Assembly: GCA_036703275.1 (NCBI GenBank)
Contig: DATNPK010000026.1
Location: 1-64,000, forward strand
Length of the DNA stretch: 64,000 bases
Reading direction: 5' to 3'
Source: Coleofasciculaceae cyanobacterium
Lineage (GTDB): Bacteria; Cyanobacteriota; Cyanobacteriia; Cyanobacteriales; Xenococcaceae
Position 1 is the first letter of the stretch, and the number at the start of each line of letters is the position of its first letter. Under the pieces are notes generated by a model. It did no database searches, was not told the DNA's origin, and saw only the letters and a list, made by a program, of their open reading frames with translations. The translations under genes were made by a program, and so were the position numbers. This document shows, piece after piece, positions 18,756-28,425 of the stretch.

Positions 18756-21023
18756 ATGTTGAGTAATAACTCTAATGTTCAAAATGCAAGCAGCTCTGCT
18801 TCGAGAGACTCTTTAGATGTCAATTTAAGTGAATACTTCGTCAAGATCAAAAGACGCTGGAAACCCGCCTTAGCAATATTTCTTTTGACTTTAGGAGTCA
18901 CTGGAGCTTTGAGTTTATTACAGCAAAAAACATATCAAGCAGAAGGAAAACTGTTATTTAAGCAAAGAAGTGCAGGAGCGATCGGAGATATTGGCGAACA
19001 GGCAGGTACTCTGGAGACAATTTTAACCGACCAAACTCCTCTTAGTACCCAAATCGAAGTCTTAGAATCTGAGCCAGTTATCCAACAGGTAATTGATCGC
19101 CAAAGACTAACCGATCAAGAAGGCGAGCCTTTAACGCCTGAAGACTTTAGAAAAAAACTGACTACAGGAGTTGTAGGTGGAACAGACGTAGTCGAAATTA
19201 GCTATAAGCATCCTAATCCCAAGACGGCTTCGGAGATAGTTAATAGTTTAATGGATGTATATATCCAGACGCAGATTAAAGGCAATCAGTCTGAACCTGC
19301 CGCTGCCAGAGCATTCCTCGACAAGGAGATGCCTACCGTCGAGGCGAAAGTTAAGAATGCAGAGTCAGAAATTTCAGCTTTTAGAACTGAAAACAGCATT
19401 GTCGATCTTGCCGAAGAAAAAAAAGGTTTAGTTAGTAATTTAGGAGCATTGAATCAGCAGATTTCAACTACAGGCTCTGAGCTACAAGGAATGCAGGCTC
19501 AATCTGCTGCTTTACAGAGTCAATTAGGATTGAGCTTAAACCAGGCAGTAGCAGCAAATCAACTTGGTTCTTATCCTGAAGTTCAAAGTATTTTAGAACA
19601 GCTTGCTCAGACTGAATCTGACTTATCGAAAGAGCGACAAAGGTTTAATGAACAACATCCTGCTGTGATTAGCCTGAATGAAAAGAAAACCGCTTTAACC
19701 CAACAGCTAAGAGGTTTGATTGCTGCCAATGTAGGCGAAGGTGTTAACGTATCTCAAGGCTTGCTGCAAAATAATAATGGCACTAAAGAAAATCAGCTAG
19801 AAAAATTTATTAGTTTAAAAATTGAAGAGCTTAGTCTTCAAAGGCAGGTAAGCTCTTTATATCAATCTCAGCAAGAATATTTAAAACGAGCCAAAGACTT
19901 ACCCAGACTAGAAAAGCAAGAGCGGGAACTAGTCCGCACTGCCGAATCGGCCGGGAAAACCTATGAAACGCTACTAAACAATTTGCAGGAAGCGCAAATA
20001 GCTGAGAACAATGAGAGTGGTAATGCCGATGTGGTTGAATATGCCGCCATACCTGAAAAAGGCAACTCGGGCAAAGCACCATTACTCGGCATGGGTATTG
20101 TATTAGGAGCATTACTGGCAAATTTGTCAATTATTCTCTTGGAAATGCAGGATCGCTCTATACAGTCTTTGGCGGAAATCAAAAAGAAATTTCCCTATAA
20201 AACTGTTGGCATAACTCCGCTTGAGCCACCAAGCTATCAAGACAGAATAGTAACTAGGGATGAACCAGATTCTTTTTCTAGTGAAGTCTATCGAATGATT
20301 CAGGCTAACCTAAAGTTTTTAACCAGCGACAAGCCTCCTAGAGTTATTTTGGTAACTAGTTCTGTTCCCGAAGAAGGAAAATCTACGGTTGTAGCTAACC
20401 TAGCTGCTGCGATCGCTCAACTGGGTCGTAATGTTTTATTGGTGGACGGGGATTTACGCCGTTCTTGTCAACACACTCTCTGGGGAGTTGATAATACTCA
20501 CGGGTTAAAAGATATTGTCACTAATAATCAAAGTCCGATAGCTGTTATTAAGCGGCCAATGCCTAAATTAAGCGTGTTGACCAGCGGCAGGGTTGAGTCT
20601 AATCCCTTGGCTCTTCTGGACTCTCCCGAACTAAGCGATTTTATTGGTCGCTCGCGCCGAGAATATGACCTCATATTGATTGATGCGCCACCTTTGCCTG
20701 TCACCGCAGATGTACTGACTTTAAGTAAGTTAGTTGATGGTATTTTGTTTGTCGCTAGACCTGGCGTAGTAGAACAAGAAAGTGCCGATCTAGCTCAGGA
20801 AGCTTTGGCAACCACGGGACAAAAAGTTTTAGGAATGGTGGTTAATGGAGTTAAGCCTAATGATTTTGACCGCTATTCTTATCATGGTCGCTACGGTAAA
20901 AAATATTTTAGCCAAGGCAGTATTCAACACCAAGGCACAAACAATCTTCAGAATAATCAAAACTTATCCAACGTTCCAGAAGGCAATAACTCTAAAGGTA
21001 ACGTCAGCAGAGCCAAGCTATAG
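18756..21023 (+). CDS. Polysaccharide co-polymerase / BY-type tyrosine kinase
   Basis: A 755-aa Wzc-like protein. A Wzz chain-length domain with the first membrane helix is near residue 38-55. A long periplasmic coiled-coil stretch spans about 190-410, and the second membrane helix is near 440-460. A C-terminal bacterial tyrosine kinase follows, with Walker A SSVPEEGKST near 535, Walker A' VLLVDGDLRRS near 560 and Walker B LILIDAPPLP near 640. A short tyrosine cluster YSYHGRYGKKYF lies near 705-716. It likely controls chain length and export of exopolysaccharide. No other polysaccharide genes are adjacent. Confidence 0.92.
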   Translation: MLSNNSNVQNASSSASRDSLDVNLSEYFVKIKRRWKPALAIFLLTLGVTGALSLLQQKTYQAEGKLLFKQRSAGAIGDIGEQAGTLETILTDQTPLSTQIEVLESEPVIQQVIDRQRLTDQEGEPLTPEDFRKKLTTGVVGGTDVVEISYKHPNPKTASEIVNSLMDVYIQTQIKGNQSEPAAARAFLDKEMPTVEAKVKNAESEISAFRTENSIVDLAEEKKGLVSNLGALNQQISTTGSELQGMQAQSAALQSQLGLSLNQAVAANQLGSYPEVQSILEQLAQTESDLSKERQRFNEQHPAVISLNEKKTALTQQLRGLIAANVGEGVNVSQGLLQNNNGTKENQLEKFISLKIEELSLQRQVSSLYQSQQEYLKRAKDLPRLEKQERELVRTAESAGKTYETLLNNLQEAQIAENNESGNADVVEYAAIPEKGNSGKAPLLGMGIVLGALLANLSIILLEMQDRSIQSLAEIKKKFPYKTVGITPLEPPSYQDRIVTRDEPDSFSSEVYRMIQANLKFLTSDKPPRVILVTSSVPEEGKSTVVANLAAAIAQLGRNVLLVDGDLRRSCQHTLWGVDNTHGLKDIVTNNQSPIAVIKRPMPKLSVLTSGRVESNPLALLDSPELSDFIGRSRREYDLILIDAPPLPVTADVLTLSKLVDGILFVARPGVVEQESADLAQEALATTGQKVLGMVVNGVKPNDFDRYSYHGRYGKKYFSQGSIQHQGTNNLQNNQNLSNVPEGNNSKGNVSRAKL

Positions 21024-21362
21024 TTGCCGAGATGTCGCTCAGATTTTGCTCATTGGTAGAAAATCTGGGAAAAGTCAGGTTAAGTGGCTATGCTAAGCGC
21101 GATCTGGCTTAGTGATTAGCTTTTATTTAAATTAGAGTCTTGGTCAACGTTGATTAATTTGATTAATTTTTTAGCTCGCTTCAGGTAGGTAACGGCGATC
21201 GTGTAAGATTAACCAACGGTCAGAGAATGGGACACTTGAATTTGATTCACAAAAAGCCGATCGGCTTGTACAATTCATCTAATAGGTTCTGTCGTAGAAC
21301 AGCGGAACAGTCTCTTCCCTGTGATCTATACCAATTCTTTTCGGTACAGTTATCTGGCAAAT
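21024..21362. other. Intergenic region upstream of upp
   Basis: A 339-bp stretch without a convincing gene. It probably holds the 3' UTR of the kinase gene and the upp promoter. Short frames here are in untranslated sequence. Confidence 0.5.
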
Positions 21363-22013
21363 ATGACTCTACAACTGCGCGTTTATGTTCCAGAACATCC
21401 TCTGATTAAACATTGGCTGTCGGTTGCTCGTGACGTTAATACTCCATCGGTACTATTTAAAAGTGCTATGACTGAATTAGGGCGATGGTTGGCTTATGAA
21501 GCGACGAGAAATTGGCTACCCACGGTAGATACAATGATACAAACTCCTTTGACTCAATGTCCTGGAACTTTTGTCAATCCCGAAATGCCAATCGGCATAG
21601 TGCCGATTCTGCGCGCTGGTTTGGTTCTTTTGGAGGAAGTACAGAAAGTTTTGCCGATCGCAGCAGTTTACCATATAGGTTTGGCTCGTGACGAGTCATC
21701 TCGTGAACCTAGCTGTTATTTAAACAAGCTACCCCAAAGTTTTGCTCCTCAAACTAGGATTATGATTTTAGAACCTATGTTGGCAACAGGAGGATCGATT
21801 ATGATGGCAATGAAGGAAATTACCAGTCGAGGCGTTAAGCCAGATTTAATTCGTATTGTCTCTGTTGTTGCTGCGCCTCCTGCTTTAAGGCAGCTAAGCG
21901 AAAATTATCCTGGATTAGAGATTTACACCGCTATTATTGATGAAGGACTCAACAGCAAAGGATATATCGTCCCAGGTTTGGGAGATGCAGGCGATCGCGC
22001 TTTTGGTACTTAA
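21363..22013 (+). CDS. upp: Uracil phosphoribosyltransferase
   Basis: 216 aa from the ATG at 21363, where homologues start (MTLQLRVYVPEHPLI); 42 bp of open frame lies upstream. UPRT makes UMP from uracil and PRPP. The pattern VPILRAGLVLLE and the PRPP loop MILEPMLATGGSIMMA are typical, as is the C-terminal uracil-binding IIDEGLNSKGYIVPGLGDAGDRAFGT region. Cytosolic pyrimidine salvage. Confidence 0.93.
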   Translation: MTLQLRVYVPEHPLIKHWLSVARDVNTPSVLFKSAMTELGRWLAYEATRNWLPTVDTMIQTPLTQCPGTFVNPEMPIGIVPILRAGLVLLEEVQKVLPIAAVYHIGLARDESSREPSCYLNKLPQSFAPQTRIMILEPMLATGGSIMMAMKEITSRGVKPDLIRIVSVVAAPPALRQLSENYPGLEIYTAIIDEGLNSKGYIVPGLGDAGDRAFGT

Positions 22014-22069
22014 ACAATTAGCTAATCTTAAAGTAAGCATTCATTTGATAATTTAATCACTTAATCACT

Positions 22070-22357
22070 ATGAGTCAACAAAATAATTTTGGTAGTGGAT
22101 TTGTTTTAGGTTCGGTAATTGGTGGGGTGGTAGGCGGCTTGATTGGCACAGTACTTGCTACCCGGAATGAGCGGCAAATTACCAACCAGGAAAATTCTCG
22201 CCTAGAAAATGGCAGCGAAATTTCGTTTGGCAGTGAAGAAAGTATTGAACTAGCTCGTCATGGCTTAGAAGACAAAATTGCCCAGTTAAACCTGGCGATT
22301 GATGATGTAAGACAGCAGTTAGGGACAGTCAAAGCGAATTCTTTAGAGCAAGAGTAA
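22070..22357 (+). CDS. Small membrane-anchored protein (YtxH-like)
   Basis: A 95-aa protein with one glycine-zipper membrane segment, VLGSVIGGVVGGLIGTVLATR at about residues 12-32, followed by a hydrophilic helix (LEDKIAQLNLAIDDVRQQL). It resembles YtxH/gas-vesicle-like small cyanobacterial proteins. It lies 56 bp after upp and 60 bp before the DUF937 gene on the same strand. Confidence 0.72.
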   Translation: MSQQNNFGSGFVLGSVIGGVVGGLIGTVLATRNERQITNQENSRLENGSEISFGSEESIELARHGLEDKIAQLNLAIDDVRQQLGTVKANSLEQE

Positions 22358-22417
22358 TTCTACTTTTCTCAAGCAGTTATGGTTTTGAACCAAAGAAACA
22401 CTAAGTTGACGACAAAT

Positions 22418-22939
22418 ATGAGTATTTTTCAGCAAATTTTAAGTGCGATCGACAACCCCGAACAAGAAGCCAACACTAATCAACTAAGTTCAATCTTCGA
22501 TACGGTACAGCAGTTAAGCGGAAATTATCAGGCGAATCCTAGCGCGGTACAGTCAGCAATGTCCATCGTGGGCAACTATACCAAATCGGCATTACAACAA
22601 CAGCGTCGTCAAGGTGGTACGGCTCAGGTAAATCAGCTGATCGAACGGTTTGGTGGTACTCAGGCTAGCCCTCAAGTTTTATCTACTTTGTTTGGTAGTT
22701 CTCAGCTACAGGAGATGATTCTGCAAATTAGCCGTCGCACTGGTTTAAATTCTCAGACAATTCAGGCAATGCTGCCCATTTTAGTTCCTTTGGTCTTAAA
22801 TTTCCTAAGAACAGGTAACAACAAAAGAAATGTACAGGGGAGTAATCCTGTTTTAAATAGCTTTTTGGATTCTGACGGTGATGGTGATGTCGATTTAAAC
22901 GACATGATGAACATGGCATCCCGCCATCTTGGTCGTTAG
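22418..22939 (+). CDS. DUF937-family protein with C-terminal EF-hand
   Basis: 173 aa from the ATG at 22418; an in-frame ATG at 22379 adds 13 residues. The body has the DUF937 feel: IFQQILSAIDNPEQ, a Gln-rich helical array (QQRRQGGTAQVNQL) and MLPILVPLVLNFLR near 130-143. The tail is a calcium-binding-type loop, DSDGDGDVDLNDMM, near 155-168. Function unknown. The calcium loop is the only functional hint. Confidence 0.78.
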   Translation: MSIFQQILSAIDNPEQEANTNQLSSIFDTVQQLSGNYQANPSAVQSAMSIVGNYTKSALQQQRRQGGTAQVNQLIERFGGTQASPQVLSTLFGSSQLQEMILQISRRTGLNSQTIQAMLPILVPLVLNFLRTGNNKRNVQGSNPVLNSFLDSDGDGDVDLNDMMNMASRHLGR

Positions 22940-23372
22940 AATTAATAATTGCTTTGCTACGACGAGATAAGAAGGCTTATCCTCTGATTCATTCTGTATA
23001 AAAGTCCCCTAAAGGATATGCCCGTGCATGATATGCCCTAAAGGACTAGCTGAGTCTTCGACTTGCTACGCAATCGCGTCGCGAAGCGGTATGCTTTAGC
23101 ATTTGCGTAGCTTATCATGCACGGGCAAACGCGTCCTAAAGGATACCGCTTCGCATATCGCACAGATGTAGCCGTCAGGCTTCTCGAAGAGTACGCAGAT
23201 GAACGCAGATGAAAACAGATGGTTGATTTACTTGCCAACCAGGTTTTAGTTTTTGGTCAGTTAGCTGATTTTCCAGCTAATGCGCGAGAACTGGTTTTAA
23301 TTGCTTTAATTACCAAACCCTTGGGGCTGAAGTAATAAGTAATTAGGAAAGAAACTCGCTACTTGCTACTGG
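22940..23372. other. Intergenic region dominated by repeats
   Basis: 433 bp without a convincing gene. Repeat copy R3 fills about 22996-23168. A degenerate 7-bp motif (CTACTCG/TACTTGC type) occurs at 23356-23384 and similar runs appear at 37463-37493. Confidence 0.55.
22996..23168. repeat. Interspersed palindromic repeat, copy R3
   Basis: The longest copy. It has CCCTAAAGGATATGCCC, CGTGCATGATATGCCCTAAAGG, GCGAAGCGGTATGCTTTAGC, and then TAGCTTATCATGCACGGGC, which pairs with the earlier CGTGCATGATATGCCC to give a long stem. Only translation of the repeat gives open frames here. Confidence 0.8.
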
Positions 23373-24218
23373 CTACTCGCTACTCGTGAATTTCCGTTCG
23401 GTCACTAAAGTACAGCTAACCCAGTTACCTTTTTCGTTATAGCTGCGGATAATTCTCTGCCTGAGGTTAGGTTGAAGCAGCCAGCCCATTTCTAAAACAA
23501 AATTGTGACCTAGCTTAACCTCCAGAGGGCAGTTGCAGGATGCACCGTCAGGAAGCAACATAATTTGAGTTGGTAAATCACTGTTGTCAAACAATAATTT
23601 GCTGCCGTCTATTCTGGCACTAGAGCTGATAGTTTGATTGCCAAAGGATAAGCTTTGCTTAATATAGTTACTATTTTTTTGTTCAATCTGTAGATGGCTA
23701 GTAAACCTGCTTGGCTCTCTAAGATCTGCATATAAAGTAATCGCATCTCCCTGCCATGTTCCTAATAGGCTATCTAAGGTTAAGGTTGGTCTTTCTGGCA
23801 CTTTACTATCAGGTAATTTTTCTCTGATTAGCACTACCCTTTCTAGTTGAGAAGAAGTGTTATAAAGTTCCACCATCCTTAGTCTACGAGAACCATCGCC
23901 AACCTGATTATCAATTAAGCCAAATTCAGCACCAAAGGTACTATAAGGGCCCCACTGCATACTTCCTTGAGAAAAAGCACCGTTCTCAAAAAATAAGATG
24001 CTGCGGTTAAGCGAATCATAGTCCACCACTACATCGCGAGTAGGCTCATCTGGTGGTAGATAACGAACTACCTGATGAACGTTTTGATTGTGGTTAAGTC
24101 CTTCAAGAGTTACTAAGGTAGGAGTATCGACTGTTTCTTCTCCTTGAGGCGAGAAACGAGTAAATGAGCCATGCCATTGACCTAAATTTTTGAGAAAGCA
24201 ATCCCATTGTGCCAGCAT
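23373..24218 (-). CDS. DUF3598-type protein
   Basis: 281 aa from the ATG at 24218, where the conserved block MLAQWDCFLKNLGQWHGSF begins; the frame opens 30 bp earlier. The beta-rich sequence with repeated GxW segments (LGTWQGDAITLYADLREPS near 150) fits the cyanobacterial DUF3598 lipocalin-like fold. Function is not established; the fold is related to CpcS/T-type bilin-protein factors. It is probably cytoplasmic, with no signal peptide. Confidence 0.8.
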   Translation of the reverse strand: MLAQWDCFLKNLGQWHGSFTRFSPQGEETVDTPTLVTLEGLNHNQNVHQVVRYLPPDEPTRDVVVDYDSLNRSILFFENGAFSQGSMQWGPYSTFGAEFGLIDNQVGDGSRRLRMVELYNTSSQLERVVLIREKLPDSKVPERPTLTLDSLLGTWQGDAITLYADLREPSRFTSHLQIEQKNSNYIKQSLSFGNQTISSSARIDGSKLLFDNSDLPTQIMLLPDGASCNCPLEVKLGHNFVLEMGWLLQPNLRQRIIRSYNEKGNWVSCTLVTERKFTSSE

Positions 24219-24386
24219 ATATTTCCGCGATCGAGGTAAAGTAGGCAATAAGGCTTACCAGTTTTTGATTGAGTTAAAACCAAGCTTTGCCTAGCTGATT
24301 GAGTACTAGTTAATAATTTTACTTTAATAGCAGTAACTCAAAATTTATTATGATATGAGGTACGAATTAATCAAACTAGCAGACAC

Positions 24387-26342
24387 GTGATTCCCAGACT
24401 GCATCCAGACACCATTGAAGAGGTACAGCAGCGAGTTGATATTGTTGATGTCATCTCAGAGCATATTGTCTTACGCAAACGAGGCAAAGATTTTTTGGGC
24501 TTATGCCCCTTTCACAACGAAAAGACACCAAGCTTTAGCGTCAGCCAAGATAAGCAGCTATATTATTGTTTTGGCTGTAGCGTAGGAGGAAATGCCTATA
24601 AGTTTTTGATGGAGATTGGGAAACAGTCTTTTGCCGAAGTAGTACTCGATCTAGCTCGTCGCTACCAGGTTGAAATAAAAACAGTTGAACCAGAACAAAG
24701 ACAAGAAATTCAGCGTCAGCTAACTTTAAAGGAACAGCTATACGAAATTATAGCGATCGCCTCCAGCTTTTTTCAACACGCTTTGCAGGCCTCTCAGGGA
24801 GAAACTGCTCTAACTTATCTTCGTCAGCAAAGAAAGATTGAAGATACAACTATTAGTAACTTCGGGCTTGGTTATGCTCCTGCGGGGTGGGAAACACTTT
24901 ATCGGTATTTAGTCGAGCAAAAACGTTATCCTGTAAATCTGGTAGAAGAAGCAGGATTAATTAAACCGAGAAAAACAGGCAGTGGATACTATGATGTCTT
25001 TCGCGATCGCCTAATTATCCCAATTGCCGATCTCCAGGGCAGAATTATTGGCTTTGGTAGTCGTAGTCTCAACGAGGAAGACCAACCTAAATATCTTAAC
25101 TCCCCTGAAACTCCTTTATTTGATAAAAGCAAGACTCTATTTGCTTTAGATAAAGCTCGAAGTAACATCACCCAAGCAGACTGTGCAGTAGTGGTAGAAG
25201 GCTATTTTGATGCGATCGCTCTTCATGAGGCGGGAATTGAAAATGCAGTGGCATCTTTGGGTACAGCTTTCACTCAAGAGCAACTTAAGCAGTTGCTTCG
25301 CTTTACTCCTTCTAAGCAGGTAATTCTCAATTTTGATGCCGATAACGCAGGAAACAAAGCCACCGAGAGAGCGATCGGGGAATTGGAAGATCTAGTTTAT
25401 GGTGGAGTGGTACAGCTACGGATTCTTAATCTGCCCGATGGTAAGGATGCTGACGAATTTATCAAAGGCAGAGAGGATGGGGTAGTAATCTATTTTCAGG
25501 CTCTAGAAAATGCTCCACTATGGTTAGATTGGTTAATTAATCGTTTGTTAGCCGCTAAGAACCTGAAAGCTGCGGACGAGTTTCAGCAGGTAGCAGCAGG
25601 AATGATCAAGCTGCTCAATAAGCTACAGGATGCTAACCAGCGCAACCATTACCTTACCCATTGTGCCGAATTGCTAAGTCTGGGAGATGCCAGATTAGTT
25701 TTACAAAATTTGGCTAGCCTCAAATCGCAAATCAAGACGGCTCGTCCTAGATATCAAGATAAGCATACTTATCGTAAACAGAGCAACTCCGTCTTTAAAC
25801 CAGCTTTGGCGATCGCTACTAATCCTGAAAGCGAACTATTAGAACAAGCCGAGGCTCTGTTGTTGCGGATTTATATTCACTATCCGCGCTATCGAGACAA
25901 AATTATCGAGGAGTTAGAAGCTAAAGATTTGTTGTTTAATCTCGCCGCTCATCGGTTTTTGTGGCAACAAATTATTGCCGTCGAAGCGGAAATACCCCTC
26001 TCATCAATGAGCAATCTTAATCCTTTACTCAGTGAATTACATAATCGTAGTCCAGATTTTCCCCCAACCATGATGGCTGTGACTAAACTATTTCATTTAG
26101 ATGAAAAAACTCAAGAAGATGTTTTTCGTGCCGAAGTTCGAGTCGAGGGCGCGATCGCTTCTTTGGAACAGGTAAACTATCAACAACGTCAGATCTACTG
26201 TTCTCAGCAGCTACAAAATCTTAACCTATCCACAGATTTAAAGCTGATGGAATATTATTATCAAGAAATCCAAATCGCCGTCGAAAAAATTAGGCAGCTA
26301 GAACAAATACGTTTAAATTACGCTCAAGACCCTGTTTTATAG
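24387..26342 (+). CDS. dnaG: DNA primase DnaG
   Basis: 651 aa with a GTG start. DnaG makes RNA primers for lagging-strand synthesis. The zinc ligands C40, H43, C61 and C64 are in CPFHNEKTPSF and YYCFGCSVGGN. The Toprim domain has the conserved VVVEGYFDAIALHEAG near 268 and DADNAG near 316. The C-terminal helicase-binding part follows from about residue 430. A standard full-length primase. Confidence 0.97.
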   Translation: MIPRLHPDTIEEVQQRVDIVDVISEHIVLRKRGKDFLGLCPFHNEKTPSFSVSQDKQLYYCFGCSVGGNAYKFLMEIGKQSFAEVVLDLARRYQVEIKTVEPEQRQEIQRQLTLKEQLYEIIAIASSFFQHALQASQGETALTYLRQQRKIEDTTISNFGLGYAPAGWETLYRYLVEQKRYPVNLVEEAGLIKPRKTGSGYYDVFRDRLIIPIADLQGRIIGFGSRSLNEEDQPKYLNSPETPLFDKSKTLFALDKARSNITQADCAVVVEGYFDAIALHEAGIENAVASLGTAFTQEQLKQLLRFTPSKQVILNFDADNAGNKATERAIGELEDLVYGGVVQLRILNLPDGKDADEFIKGREDGVVIYFQALENAPLWLDWLINRLLAAKNLKAADEFQQVAAGMIKLLNKLQDANQRNHYLTHCAELLSLGDARLVLQNLASLKSQIKTARPRYQDKHTYRKQSNSVFKPALAIATNPESELLEQAEALLLRIYIHYPRYRDKIIEELEAKDLLFNLAAHRFLWQQIIAVEAEIPLSSMSNLNPLLSELHNRSPDFPPTMMAVTKLFHLDEKTQEDVFRAEVRVEGAIASLEQVNYQQRQIYCSQQLQNLNLSTDLKLMEYYYQEIQIAVEKIRQLEQIRLNYAQDPVL

Positions 26343-26382
26343 ATAAAAAGACGGGGCGTACAAGCCCTGACGGACGGCTGAA

Positions 26383-26405
26383 ATATTCGAGGCAACCTCG
26401 AATAT
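26383..26405. repeat. Hairpin after dnaG
   Basis: ATATTCGAGG / CCTCGAATAT form a perfect 10-bp stem with a CAA loop. It sits in a G/C-rich stretch (26351-26450) that also has GGGC and GCCC arms. It may help terminate dnaG, though no U-run directly follows. Confidence 0.55.
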
Positions 26406-26527
26406 CGCGTCCTCCCCTTCGAGGGCAGGGTCAGCCCCTCACCAATAACTGATTACTGCTTTACTGTTTTTCAATCATGTAGTTGGTAATATTCTTACAG
26501 TAGAAAGTAAGAGGAATTGCGATCGCC

Positions 26528-28009
26528 ATGTCATCAGTCAACGGTGTAATCATGCAGTACTTCCATTGGTATCTCAACCCTGATGGAACATTATGGCAAC
26601 AAGTGGCGAATCGAGCCAAAGATTTAGCAGCAGCAGGAATTACTGCGCTTTGGCTTCCCCCAGCCTATAAAGGTAGTGCGGGAGGCTATGACGTTGGTTA
26701 CGGTGTTTATGATATGTACGATCTGGGAGAATTTGAGCAAAAAGGATCGACTCGGACGAAATACGGTACAAAGCAAGAGTACTTAGCCGCAATCAAGGCT
26801 GCACAGCAGACGGGATTAAAAGTATATGCCGACGTGGTATTGAATCATCGCGATGGCGGAGATGAGACGGAAAAAGTTCAGGCTGTCCCTGTAGCTTGGG
26901 ACAATCGCAATTATGCGGTAGGAGATTCCCGCGAAATAGAAATATATACTAAATTTAATTTTGCTGGGCGGGGAAACAAATACTCTGATTTTAAATGGAG
27001 TGCCGCGCATTTTGATGCCGTTAATCATAATGCCTATAATTGGAACGACCATCAGGTTTATCAACTTACAGATAAAAAGTTTGAGACTGATGTTGACCCC
27101 AGAAACGGCAATTACGATTTCTTAATGGCTTGCGATTTAGATATGAGTAGTGAAGCTGTACGTAACGAATTAGCAGCTTGGGGTAAATGGTATTTGGAAA
27201 CTACAGGAATAGACGGTATTCGTATTGATGCTGTTAAACATATTAGCTATCTATTTTTTAATAGCTGGCTGGACTTTCTCAGAAATCTGCCCCATGCCGA
27301 GCGAGATCTGTTTGCGGTAGGCGAATATTGGTCAGATGATATTGGTTCACTACACAGCTACATCACTAACACCAAAGGTAAAATGTCTTTGTTTGATGTA
27401 CCCCTGCACTATAATTTTCATCGAGCCAGTAAAAGTGGTCAAAACTATGACCTACGCCAAATCTTTGACAATACTTTGATTCAAGGTCAACCTAGTCTGG
27501 CGGTAACTTTTGTCGAAAATCATGATTCTCAACCTCTACAGGCTTTGGAGTCTCCTGTAGAGCCTTGGTTTAAGCCTTTAGCCTATAGTCTTATTTTGCT
27601 CAGAAGAGAAGGCTACCCCTGCATCTTTTATGGCGACTACTATGGCGCACACTATAAAGACAAAGGTAGAGACGGCAATGAACACGAAGTTTGGCTTGAC
27701 GATCATCATTGGATCATTGATAAATTACTTTATGTCCGTCAGCATTTTGCCTACGGTGAGCAGTATAGTTACTTTGATAATGCCAATCTCGTCGGATGGA
27801 CAAGACTAGGAGACTTAGAACATCCACAGGCGATCGCCGTAATTCTGAGTAATGGCTGGGGTGGCAAAAAATGGATGGAAGTAGGCAAACCTCATACTAC
27901 TTTTTATGACATCACCGAACATATTTCTGATACAGTAACCACTAACGAACATGGTTGGGGTGAATTTAGCTGCAAAGGCGGTTCGGTATCGGTTTGGATT
28001 TCTCATTGA
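26528..28009 (+). CDS. Alpha-amylase, GH13 (cytoplasmic type)
   Basis: A 493-aa GH13 (subfamily 5-like) amylase that hydrolyses alpha-1,4-glucan, probably glycogen, in the cytosol; no signal peptide. The catalytic triad is visible as nucleophile Asp in GIRIDAVKHI near residue 232, acid/base Glu in FAVGEYWSDD near 264, and third Asp in TFVENHDSQP near 331. Region I is YADVVLNH and the GYDVGYGVYDMYDLGEF entry motif precedes it. It likely takes part in glycogen turnover. Confidence 0.95.
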   Translation: MSSVNGVIMQYFHWYLNPDGTLWQQVANRAKDLAAAGITALWLPPAYKGSAGGYDVGYGVYDMYDLGEFEQKGSTRTKYGTKQEYLAAIKAAQQTGLKVYADVVLNHRDGGDETEKVQAVPVAWDNRNYAVGDSREIEIYTKFNFAGRGNKYSDFKWSAAHFDAVNHNAYNWNDHQVYQLTDKKFETDVDPRNGNYDFLMACDLDMSSEAVRNELAAWGKWYLETTGIDGIRIDAVKHISYLFFNSWLDFLRNLPHAERDLFAVGEYWSDDIGSLHSYITNTKGKMSLFDVPLHYNFHRASKSGQNYDLRQIFDNTLIQGQPSLAVTFVENHDSQPLQALESPVEPWFKPLAYSLILLRREGYPCIFYGDYYGAHYKDKGRDGNEHEVWLDDHHWIIDKLLYVRQHFAYGEQYSYFDNANLVGWTRLGDLEHPQAIAVILSNGWGGKKWMEVGKPHTTFYDITEHISDTVTTNEHGWGEFSCKGGSVSVWISH

Positions 28010-28111
28010 ACCTAAGAGCGATCGCTATTTTTGCTTAATATATTGCTTCAGAAACGAGATATACAGTCAAACGAAGAATTAAACAAGACAAAATAGAAAA
28101 TAGCCAAAATA

Positions 28112-28149
28112 AATAGAGCTTCATGAATTTTTTTACCTGAAGCTCTATT
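28112..28149. terminator. Bidirectional terminator
   Basis: AATAGAGCTTCA at 28112-28123 and TGAAGCTCTATT at 28138-28149 form a 12-bp perfect stem with a 14-nt loop containing a T-run. It lies between the convergent amylase and 28204 genes. Confidence 0.7.
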
Positions 28150-28203
28150 CTTTATTAAATGACTATCGAAAGTAAACTTCGATTCGGCAGAGATAATATC
28201 TAG

Positions 28204-28425
28204 TTACATTGTGCCGTTTTGCATTACTTGCATTAAATGCTCTTTAATCTTCTGCACGTGTTCTGAGTCGGATTGCTTGAGATTTTCAAACAATTCAATA
28301 CAAGGTTGAGAATCTGCTGTTTTGGCATCTTCAATGTATTTATCATATGCTGCAATAGCTTTACCTTTTTCATGGAGTATAGTTACCCAGTCATATTCTA
28401 AATTGCTAAGGTTTTGGACAGACAT
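28204..28425 (-). CDS. Small helical protein of unknown function
   Basis: A 73-aa protein, highly helical and charged (LHEKGKAIAAYDKYIEDAK), with an EHVQKIKEHL segment. The helix pattern recalls ferritin-like bundles but there is no clear metal site. A ribosome site (AGGAG on the coding strand, about 8 nt before the ATG) supports real expression. Confidence 0.7.
   Translation of the reverse strand: MSVQNLSNLEYDWVTILHEKGKAIAAYDKYIEDAKTADSQPCIELFENLKQSDSEHVQKIKEHLMQVMQNGTM

Noticed and set aside
23038-23238. 66-aa minus-strand frame across the repeat
   Set aside because: It is the translation of repeat copy R3, with no ribosome site and no recognisable protein.
23217-23335. 38-aa plus-strand frame after repeat R3
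   Set aside because: It has an ATG and fair codon use, but no ribosome site or recognisable homologue; it may be a fragment of a lost gene.
23356-23390. Short tandem TACT(C/T)GC-type repeats, as a possible CRISPR
   Set aside because: The unit is 7-8 bp with no spacers; it is a simple repeat. Similar runs occur at 37463-37493. No CRISPR array is present.
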